A stretch of 5,461 bases of DNA from positions 1-5,461 of the forward strand of contig CAZWVR010000126.1 in the NCBI GenBank assembly GCA_964637235.1, written 5' to 3'. Of the stretch, positions 1-5,461 are shown piece after piece. The position numbers and the translations under genes were made by a program. Below the pieces are notes generated by a model. It was not told the DNA's origin. It was given only the letters and a program-made list of their open reading frames with translations, and did no database searches. Every line of letters starts with the position of its first letter. Position 1 is the stretch's first letter. The stretch comes from CAZWVR01 sp964637235. GTDB lineage: Bacteria > Bacteroidota > Bacteroidia > Bacteroidales > S143-33.

Positions 1-2
1 TA

Positions 3-3000
3 TACCTTGTAGAAACTGGCAATGCCGCTATAATTATAGAACAGCAAAACCGCCTAAATAAAAACATCCTTTTTGTCAGAGAAATATATTTCGGTAAAAA
101 AGTTGACGCTTTTCACAAAAGGCATTATATAGAACTAAAAACTGGAACTTGGATAAAAAAGCACCCTCTATCTGACAACGACATAAAAAAATGCGAAGCC
201 CAGATAAAACAAGAGCAAATTAAAAGAAAAACACCTCCTCCACAACAACTCATAAAATGGATAAATGAAGAGTTTGAACTTAGTCTTGACTTCAATATTT
301 TTGAATTTCCTGACTGGGTAAATTACACTCTAAACGATACCGCAGACGCAGGACTTAATGTCTCTGACATTAAATTATTTGGACAAATTCTAAACGAGAT
401 AGCAAACGATAGAATAGAGAAAAAAAACAACTTTTTAATAAATGAAAAACTACAAATTTTTGAATATCAACAATACAATCTGGCTATTTTTTATAAACAC
501 TATAAAATTAACGCAAGAGAAATAATTATACTTTTTGGCGGAGCAAATCTAAATACACAAAAAAACTACTATCAAAAGTTAAAACATAAATTCTCTGCAA
601 ACGATTTTGGGCAAAAAATAAATTTCAACTCTATTGACGACATCTCTAAACAGGCAAGTCGCGCTTATCCCATCTGGACTGTTAAAAATGCTCAAAATAT
701 TGACTATCTGTGGTTTGCAATAGAAAAAAATTCTGAACTGGATAATCTCGCATTACTTTCCGAACAAATTGATTTACTGAATAATATCCGAGAACAATTG
801 CCAATTTATATCTACGGACAGGCAGGAAGTGGCAAATCTACAATTCTTTATTATGTTTTTGCCAATTTGTATTACCTCTCTATAATGAACGACATTTTGC
901 ATAACAAAATGATTTTTCTCTCCGAAAACAAAAATCTTTTAGAAAGAACTAAACAAATTGTCAGAAGTCTGCTTTTGAATAATCCTAAATGGGCTCTAAA
1001 AACTGATGATTTACAAGAACTTGACATATATTTCAAAACTTTTCGCGATTTTATCCTTGAAATAATCCCTGAAAAATATAAAAACAACTTTCCAGAGGAA
1101 AAATATTTAAACTTCCCCAAATTTAAAGAACTTTATTTGGCAAATCATTCGCTTTATAAAGTTAGAAATGAAATATCACCAGAGGAAGCATGGTTTACGA
1201 TTACGACTTTTATTTATGGCTATGATTTAGAAAATATCTATCTATCAAACGATTACGAGAAAATTATCAAAAAACTAAGAAAGCATATACCAAAAGAACG
1301 CTATAAAAAGGTTGAGCAAGAAATTTTGCCATTTTACGAAAAATTGGTCAATGAGGAAGGATACTGGGACAAATTACAAGCTATCAGATTTATTAACGAA
1401 CGTGTAGGCTTTTCGCCAAAATATCTAGCTATTATTTGCGACGAAGCACAAGACTTTTCTCGTGCTGAAATAATGTTTATAATCAGGCAGTTAGAACTTT
1501 CAAAATACAATCTGGCAGATATAACAAACCTACCTATAATCTTTGCAGGAGACCAAAATCAGACAGTAAATCCTACTGGATACCGCGACGACGACATTCA
1601 GACTATTATACGCAATGAACTGGAAACTCTCAATTTCAATGGAGACTTAAATGCTTTTGAATCTGAATATAACTACCGCTCAATTAAACAAATTGTTTAC
1701 TTGGCTGATATTATTCAATATTACAGAAACAAAGTGCTATCACTCAAAATAGAAAAACCGCAACTCCCTAAACGTCAGGAAGATATAAAATCAAACATTT
1801 TCTTCTCATACGATTTTTTAAAATCTAAACCTGCACTGAAAGAAGACATAAAAAAACGCGTTAAATATAAAATGTTCATCATTCCTGCTGACCTCTTTGA
1901 AAAAAATGAATATATCAACAAAAACGAACTTTTAAATGAACTGGCAGATAGCAACGACCTTATCCGCACAGCAGTAGAAACAAAAGGCATTGACTATAAA
2001 CAAGTGGTAATTTACGGTTTTGGTGAATATTTTCTCAAAAACTTTTCTGACACTCTGGAACTCAAAAATACCGATGAAAATATTGCATTCATTTACAAAT
2101 ATTTTTTCAATAAATTGTATGTAGCAATCACCCGCGCCCAGAATGAACTGTTGATTATTGACTCTGAAGAAGCTTGGAAAAAATTCTGGCAATACCTTAT
2201 AAATCAAGACTTTACAGATGAAAAATGGGCATTTTTAAACAATGAAAAAAATAATCTTATTTCAAAAGATATTGAAAACAGCATAACCCTAATAAAAGAA
2301 AGCAAAAAAGAAAATGCTCTGGAAGTTGCCACAGCAGAAAAAGATCTCGGAATAATGGAGCAGAACCCTACTCGCCTAAAAGTAGCGGCAAGTTTATTTG
2401 CTACTTATGGCGAAAATACAGAAGCAAACTACTGCCTCGCTCTGGCACAAGAATATCAAGGAAACTTCTTAGAAGCAATAAAATACTACGAAAAAATAGG
2501 ACAATTAGACAAAATCTCCGAAATAGCATTTAATATACAAGAATTTGAAAAACTTTTTTCATTAGACATAACTCTGATTGAAAATAAAACTGCTCATCAG
2601 ATACGCTCTTTGCTTGCAAAAGCAATAAAACAAGATGATTTCTACACATCAGAAATACGCAAATTAAACGAACATTCCAAAATTTTAATCTCAATACTCA
2701 AAAAAATTGACTGGTATCAGGATATTATTCTACTGCTTATAAACTCTACAAAAAAGAAAGACAACAACTGGCATAAAAAAACAGCCCTGCAAATTCTCTG
2801 GGAAATTGCACAAAATATAAAACTTAATGATAAGCTTGTGCAAGAAATTGCACAATTAGCCGTAGATATTGACCACTCAATAACTGCCAAAATTTTAGAA
2901 CTTTACAATCTGCAAAATAACATTCTATATTACAAAGCCAAACTCAGAGAAGCACACGAAAAACAAGAACCTGAAAATATAATTTTCTGGAATTTCAAAC

Positions 3001-4361
3001 TTTTACTTGATTTTGATAAAAACGAAAATTATTTAAAAGAAATAAGCAAAATTTTCTCTCAATATTCAGACACGATACAAAAAGATAACTTTATCTTGCT
3101 CGCCGCTAATTTGACTTATCTATTAACAAATTTCACAAGGGATAAAACAGACCAACTATTGCAAACTATACAAACTATTGAAAACACTGACCAGCCGCAT
3201 AGCATATACAACACTACTTTGGAAGTAATTATGCATTTTTCACCTAATAAACTGCTTACAACTTTTATCATAGAACGCTGGGCAAAATATACTTATCAGC
3301 AAAGCAAAGATATTAAGCCTATAAACGAATTTTACAGTCAAATTAGCAACACATTAAACCTTGATTATCAGGAATTTAACGAAAAAGAACTTAAAAAACT
3401 TGAACCTGTTAAGTCCGTTCCTATCAACTATCCGTCCCACGTCAGAAACTTAAAAATAGAAAATTTCAGACAATTTAACCTGCTGGAACTTCAAGACATC
3501 GGACAATTTAATCTGATTGTGGGAGACAATAATGCTGGTAAAACCTCGCTTTTGGAGGCATTACTCATTAACTCAGATACAGAAAAGACTATCCAATACC
3601 TAAAATATGCCTTTTGGCGCCGCAATGGTATAGAAGCCACAGAAAACATACATTTGCAAGAGTTTTTCCGCACCGACACTAACGAAATTATTTTAACTAA
3701 TAAAGAAAAACGCTACAATTGGCAAATCAGAGTTACTCTAAACCAGATAAAAAATATAGACTTTTCACAAAAAACAAACGATATTGTGCCGTTTATTCCC
3801 TTCGGACGCGAAAATCTCAGACGCATTGCTAAATTTTACGAACAAGAAATATTTATTCACACTCGCAAAAGACGTGAGTTTCAGGATATGTTAAAAATTT
3901 TTATCCCCGACCTTGTGCTTATTTCTGCCGACACTAACGGAGATATTTTGGTAGAAACAAAAAACTCAGAACAAGCATTGCCGCTGTCATACTTCGGCGA
4001 AGGCGCATACAAAATGTTTCACACTTTAATTTATCTATACTACTTTAAAAATCAAAGAATTATGATTGACGAAGTGGACGCAGGTATCTACTATGCCCAT
4101 TTTAAAGAATTTTGGAAAGCTCTGCTAAAACTTGCCGACAAGACAAACACGCAAATATTTGCAACTACGCACAACAAAGAATGCATTGAAATTTTTTTAC
4201 AAGTGCTTAAAGACGACGAATTTGCCTCATTCAGAGACCGCTCTCGCGTTATTACTTTATACAAATTTGATCCCGACAAATTCAAAGCATATACACACAA
4301 TTACGAACAATTCTCATTTTTAATTGACAATGAGTACGAAATACGTGGCGAACTACTTTAA
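3..4361 (+). CDS. Giant fusion protein, 5'-partial: UvrD-like SF1 helicase + helical linker + OLD/AAA_15-type ATPase
   Basis: The frame is open from the left edge (base 3) to TAA at 4359-4361, giving 1452 residues; the true start lies outside. Residue numbers count from base 3. Residues 1-265 are unrecognised. A complete superfamily 1 helicase follows: Walker A GQAGSGKST (272-280), Walker B DEAQD (480-484), GDQNQTVNPTG (516-526), NYRS (557-560), ETKGID (659-664) and VAITRA (707-712). Only about 100 residues separate NYRS from ETKG, so the 2B domain of classical UvrD appears reduced. Residues about 745-1140 are predominantly helical with TPR-like character near 789-845. The C-terminus (from about 1147) is an ABC/OLD-like ATPase: GDNNAGKTS (1174-1182), signature-like SYFGEG (1329-1334), Walker B IDEVDAG with E1357, and H1390 in TTHNKE. 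Only 62 residues follow H1390, so there is no room for a fused TOPRIM nuclease; that domain is the next gene. The family motifs are clear. The role, probably DNA sensing or unwinding in phage defence, is inferred. A DNA-repair role is the main alternative. Confidence 0.93.
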   Translation, partial: YLVETGNAAIIIEQQNRLNKNILFVREIYFGKKVDAFHKRHYIELKTGTWIKKHPLSDNDIKKCEAQIKQEQIKRKTPPPQQLIKWINEEFELSLDFNIFEFPDWVNYTLNDTADAGLNVSDIKLFGQILNEIANDRIEKKNNFLINEKLQIFEYQQYNLAIFYKHYKINAREIIILFGGANLNTQKNYYQKLKHKFSANDFGQKINFNSIDDISKQASRAYPIWTVKNAQNIDYLWFAIEKNSELDNLALLSEQIDLLNNIREQLPIYIYGQAGSGKSTILYYVFANLYYLSIMNDILHNKMIFLSENKNLLERTKQIVRSLLLNNPKWALKTDDLQELDIYFKTFRDFILEIIPEKYKNNFPEEKYLNFPKFKELYLANHSLYKVRNEISPEEAWFTITTFIYGYDLENIYLSNDYEKIIKKLRKHIPKERYKKVEQEILPFYEKLVNEEGYWDKLQAIRFINERVGFSPKYLAIICDEAQDFSRAEIMFIIRQLELSKYNLADITNLPIIFAGDQNQTVNPTGYRDDDIQTIIRNELETLNFNGDLNAFESEYNYRSIKQIVYLADIIQYYRNKVLSLKIEKPQLPKRQEDIKSNIFFSYDFLKSKPALKEDIKKRVKYKMFIIPADLFEKNEYINKNELLNELADSNDLIRTAVETKGIDYKQVVIYGFGEYFLKNFSDTLELKNTDENIAFIYKYFFNKLYVAITRAQNELLIIDSEEAWKKFWQYLINQDFTDEKWAFLNNEKNNLISKDIENSITLIKESKKENALEVATAEKDLGIMEQNPTRLKVAASLFATYGENTEANYCLALAQEYQGNFLEAIKYYEKIGQLDKISEIAFNIQEFEKLFSLDITLIENKTAHQIRSLLAKAIKQDDFYTSEIRKLNEHSKILISILKKIDWYQDIILLLINSTKKKDNNWHKKTALQILWEIAQNIKLNDKLVQEIAQLAVDIDHSITAKILELYNLQNNILYYKAKLREAHEKQEPENIIFWNFKLLLDFDKNENYLKEISKIFSQYSDTIQKDNFILLAANLTYLLTNFTRDKTDQLLQTIQTIENTDQPHSIYNTTLEVIMHFSPNKLLTTFIIERWAKYTYQQSKDIKPINEFYSQISNTLNLDYQEFNEKELKKLEPVKSVPINYPSHVRNLKIENFRQFNLLELQDIGQFNLIVGDNNAGKTSLLEALLINSDTEKTIQYLKYAFWRRNGIEATENIHLQEFFRTDTNEIILTNKEKRYNWQIRVTLNQIKNIDFSQKTNDIVPFIPFGRENLRRIAKFYEQEIFIHTRKRREFQDMLKIFIPDLVLISADTNGDILVETKNSEQALPLSYFGEGAYKMFHTLIYLYYFKNQRIMIDEVDAGIYYAHFKEFWKALLKLADKTNTQIFATTHNKECIEIFLQVLKDDEFASFRDRSRVITLYKFDPDKFKAYTHNYEQFSFLIDNEYEIRGELL

Positions 4362-4376
4362 AATCAATTTGTTATG
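4359..4376 (+). promoter_or_regulatory. Gene junction without a recognisable Shine-Dalgarno
   Basis: The stop of the fusion gene (TAA, 4359-4361) and the ATG of the TOPRIM gene (4374) are separated by 12 bases of A/T-rich sequence. No AGGAGG-like element is present in that gap or just inside the end of the upstream gene. There is also no space for a separate promoter of ordinary form. Translation of the second gene therefore probably relies on coupling to the first or on an AT-rich weak ribosome site, as is common in Bacteroidota. The close spacing supports co-transcription and a joint function. Confidence 0.5.
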
Positions 4377-5075
4377 ACTAATAATGGATACATTATTTTG
4401 GTAGAAGGACAAGCAGATTTGACTTTTATTAGAGATGTTTTAAAATATTTAAATAAAAACTTAACAAGCAGGCATTATGAGGACAATAGAGAATTAAGAC
4501 GTATTACTTTATCCGACGAGACTACAAAAATAACACTTTACTCTACTATGGGTTATACGCGTATTCCTAAAATAGCAGAAAATATAAAACCATACATAGA
4601 AAAAGGCAGAAAATTACTAATCATATTTGACGCAGACAGACCAGAAACACAAGGAGGTTTCAAGAAAAGGCGAGAACAAATTATAGAAATAGTAAAAGAA
4701 CATCTTGAAATTGAATTAGAAGCAACAGATATTTTTCTCTTTCCTGACAATAAATCTGACGGCGACTTGGAAGACCTTTTATTACAATTAGTAGATAAAC
4801 AACTATATGACCCTTTTGTAGAACCTTTTTTAAAGTATGCAGAAACTATTAAAGAATTGCCTAAAAAATTGAATAATGAAAAGATAAAAAAAACTTTTCA
4901 CAAAGAAATAAGTTCTAGAAAAAACCGCATATTCAACTATTTTCAGGTTTATCAGGGAAAAACAAAAGCAAAAGAATCCGGGAGAGATTATCTAACAAAG
5001 GAAGGCTTATGGAATTTTGACGCCGACGCATTAAAGCCCTTGATAGAATTTTTTAATAAAAATCTAAACTTTTGA
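4374..5075 (+). CDS. TOPRIM-domain protein, DUF3226-like putative nuclease partner
   Basis: This 233-residue protein has the landmarks of a TOPRIM fold. A first strand with the conserved glutamate is in IILVEGQAD (E11). The DxD pair is in LLIIFDADRP (D86, D88). A third acidic cluster, FPDN...GDLEDLLL (123-137), resembles the 'FPdn..G.LEdll' stretch typical of DUF3226/OLD-type TOPRIM proteins. TOPRIM enzymes use these acids to bind Mg2+ for cutting or rejoining nucleic acid, and all appear intact. The rest (about 140-233) is charged and helical, ending in a hydrophobic helix; there is no signal peptide or membrane segment, so it is likely cytoplasmic. The ATG at 4374 is the first in-frame start after the upstream stop and lies just before the first TOPRIM strand. 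Its position 12 bases after an OLD-type ATPase lacking its own TOPRIM suggests it is the nuclease or effector half, comparable to AriB of PARIS or the C-terminus of GajA. Nuclease activity is inferred. An RNase M5 or primase-like role cannot be excluded. Confidence 0.88.
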   Translation: MTNNGYIILVEGQADLTFIRDVLKYLNKNLTSRHYEDNRELRRITLSDETTKITLYSTMGYTRIPKIAENIKPYIEKGRKLLIIFDADRPETQGGFKKRREQIIEIVKEHLEIELEATDIFLFPDNKSDGDLEDLLLQLVDKQLYDPFVEPFLKYAETIKELPKKLNNEKIKKTFHKEISSRKNRIFNYFQVYQGKTKAKESGRDYLTKEGLWNFDADALKPLIEFFNKNLNF

Positions 5076-5087
5076 AAATGGTTTTAA

Positions 5088-5168
5088 CCTGAAAATCTCC
5101 GTAGTGAAGCCGAAACAGAAAGATTAGACTATTTGCTACGGGCAAAGCAAAAAAATCCCCCTTGGTGA
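5088..5168 (+). pseudogene. Possible decayed coding fragment after the TOPRIM gene
   Basis: Between a TAA (5085-5087) and a TGA (5166-5168) there are 26 codons whose translation looks protein-like, including LRSEAETERLDYLLRAK. It lies in the same frame as the TOPRIM gene but is separated from it by two stop codons (5073 and 5085), and it has no start codon of its own. Its 3' end runs into the first GC-rich repeat. It could be a remnant of a gene disrupted by the repeat cluster, or simply chance. The product is not recognised. Confidence 0.25.
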
Positions 5169-5188
5169 AGGGGAATACAGGGGGATTG
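5156..5188 (+). repeat. Repeat unit 1 (33 nt, variant)
   Basis: First copy. It differs from the later 33-nt copies in the right arm and tail: the core reads AAGGGGAATACAG instead of AAGGGGGACACAG, which shortens the hairpin stem to six pairs. It ends in the shared GGGGGATTG. Confidence 0.85.
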
Positions 5189-5193
5189 CCATC

Positions 5194-5223
5194 TCCCCCT
5201 TGGTGAAGGGGGCTGGGGGATTG
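5194..5223 (+). repeat. Repeat unit 2 (30 nt, shortened tail)
   Basis: Second copy. It has the full core hairpin but a shorter tail: after AAGGGGG it reads CTGGGGGATTG rather than ACACAGGGGGATTG, so it is three bases shorter than the other copies. It starts 38 bases after unit 1. Confidence 0.85.
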
Positions 5224-5253
5224 ACAAATACTTGATTTTTTTACTCCCCCTTA

Positions 5254-5279
5254 CCCCCTCTGATTTCAAACAGAGGGGG
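5254..5279. repeat. Central 9-bp perfect hairpin
   Basis: CCCCCTCTG (5254-5262) and CAGAGGGGG (5271-5279) are exact reverse complements around an eight-base A/T-rich loop, ATTTCAAA. It is preceded by another TCCCCCTTA run (5245-5253) that resembles the left edge of the flanking units but then diverges. No U-run follows on either strand, so it does not look like a standard intrinsic terminator. It seems to be a second, related repeat type placed between the two unit pairs. Confidence 0.85.
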
Positions 5280-5289
5280 AATAACGCAT

Positions 5290-5322
5290 TCCCCCTTGGT
5301 GAAGGGGGACACAGGGGGATTG
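5290..5322 (+). repeat. Repeat unit 3 (33 nt, consensus form)
   Basis: Third copy, with core TCCCCCTTGGTGAAGGGGG followed by ACACAGGGGGATTG. It is identical over its full length to unit 4. The seven-pair stem CCCCCTT/AAGGGGG is perfect. Confidence 0.9.
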
Positions 5323-5327
5323 ACATC

Positions 5328-5360
5328 TCCCCCTTGGTGAAGGGGGACACAGGGGGATTG
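5328..5360 (+). repeat. Repeat unit 4 (33 nt, identical to unit 3)
   Basis: Fourth copy, identical to unit 3 and starting 38 bases after it, the same period as units 1 and 2. The exact identity points to recent duplication or ongoing homogenisation. Confidence 0.9.
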
Positions 5361-5412
5361 CCCTGCTACAACCTGCTCATTTTCAATAAATTTGCCACCA
5401 CGGAGGCTCTGC

Positions 5413-5461
5413 TTACCGTATCACTTCCACATTTGGCAGTTTTTCCCATTCTGGTTCTATT
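5413..5461 (-). CDS. Possible C-terminal tail of a convergent gene (partial)
   Basis: On the minus strand, one frame enters from the right edge and reads IEPEWEKLPNVEVIR before a TAA (plus-strand 5413-5415). The peptide looks like an ordinary protein end, and the convergent orientation would place the repeat cluster between two gene ends, a usual site for such repeats. Only 15 complete codons are visible. A second minus-strand frame is also open here, so the assignment is tentative and no product can be named. Confidence 0.33.
   Translation of the reverse strand, partial: IEPEWEKLPNVEVIR

Larger units (their letters stand above)
5156..5360. repeat. Cluster of GC-rich hairpin repeats (2 units + hairpin + 2 units)
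   Basis: Four direct repeat units, all in the same orientation, begin at 5156, 5194, 5290 and 5328. Each starts with a core close to TCCCCCTTGGTGAAGGGGG, followed by a tail ending in GGGGGATTG. Spacing within each pair is 38 bases (5-base separators CCATC and ACATC). A different palindrome sits between the pairs. The core of each unit can fold with a CCCCCTT/AAGGGGG stem and a GGTG loop. The cluster lies downstream of the operon and might act as a boundary or RNA-stabilising structure. Related C-run/G-run repeats occur as dispersed REP-like elements in several environmental bacteria. No transposase is present here. Confidence 0.9.
5097..5405. mobile_element. Possible MITE-like element bounded by weak inverted ends
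   Basis: CTCCGTAGTG at 5097-5106 is matched by CACCACGGAG at 5396-5405, whose reverse complement is CTCCGTGGTG (9 of 10 identical). A second weak inward match (GGGCAA on the left near 5140-5145 and on the reverse strand of the right end near 5357-5362) lies next to the first and last repeat units. The 309 bases between the ends encode nothing convincing and consist mainly of hairpin repeats, the size and make-up expected of a non-autonomous element. The inverted match is short, no target duplication was identified, and it may be coincidental. Confidence 0.2.

Noticed and set aside
418..426. A-rich slippery heptamer (A AAA AAC) suggesting programmed frameshifting
   Set aside because: The long frame continues normally through it and no useful alternative frame or downstream structure is evident; such runs are expected in AT-rich genes.
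798..800. TTG as the start codon of the large gene
   Set aside because: The frame is open for 265 more codons upstream to the window edge, and a start here would remove the lead-in to the helicase Walker A strand.
4132..4323. 63-codon overlapping plus-strand frame inside the ATPase domain
   Set aside because: It lies in another frame over the Walker B to H-loop segment, which has clear coding constraint in the main frame; there is no sign of a real gene. The same holds for the short minus-strand frames inside both genes.
5195..5242. Intrinsic terminator formed by unit 2 and the T7 run at 5236-5242
   Set aside because: More than 20 bases separate the hairpin from the T-run, too far for a standard Rho-independent terminator.
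5129..5350. A 73-codon minus-strand reading frame through the repeat cluster
   Set aside because: Its product is simply the translation of the hairpin repeats (recurring PSPRG and PFTKGE-like pieces), low in complexity and typical of spurious repeat-derived ORFs.
5156..5360. CRISPR array
   Set aside because: Repeats are present, but the separators within pairs are only five bases, the middle gap holds another palindrome, and there are no cas genes or spacer-sized unique segments.

Overview
The window is AT-rich, and its coding DNA lies almost entirely on the plus strand. No strong Shine-Dalgarno sequence precedes the one complete internal gene. The 3' end carries short, GC-rich, hairpin-forming repeats of the CCCCCTTGGTGAAGGGGG type, which stand out sharply from the surrounding base composition. 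This fits an AT-rich environmental bacterium, perhaps of the Bacteroidota/FCB kind where weak ribosome sites are common. No taxonomic marker is present, so the assignment is only a guess.

Layout: bases 3-4361 are a single open reading frame that enters from the left edge already in progress (1452 residues visible). It has an unrecognised N-terminal region, a complete UvrD/Rep-like superfamily 1 helicase domain, a long helical (TPR-like) linker and a C-terminal OLD/ABC-type (AAA_15/AAA_21-like) ATPase. After 12 bases comes 4374-5075, a 233-residue TOPRIM protein of the DUF3226-like kind. Bases 5076-5412 hold no convincing complete gene. They contain a possible decayed coding scrap (5088-5168), four near-identical direct repeat units arranged as two pairs around a different 9-bp hairpin (5156-5360), and weak inverted ends that could mark a small non-autonomous element. 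The last bases may be the C-terminal tail of a convergent minus-strand gene.

The two genes look like one operon and, by inference, one anti-phage system. OLD-type ATPases work with TOPRIM nucleases. In Gabija, GajA (ATPase plus TOPRIM) works with GajB (a UvrD-like helicase). In PARIS the ATPase (AriA) and TOPRIM protein (AriB) are separate. Here the helicase and the ATPase are fused in one very large polypeptide while the TOPRIM is a separate small protein. The parts list matches Gabija but is redistributed, with the ATPase/TOPRIM split seen in PARIS. This rearranged architecture is the main point of interest in the window.
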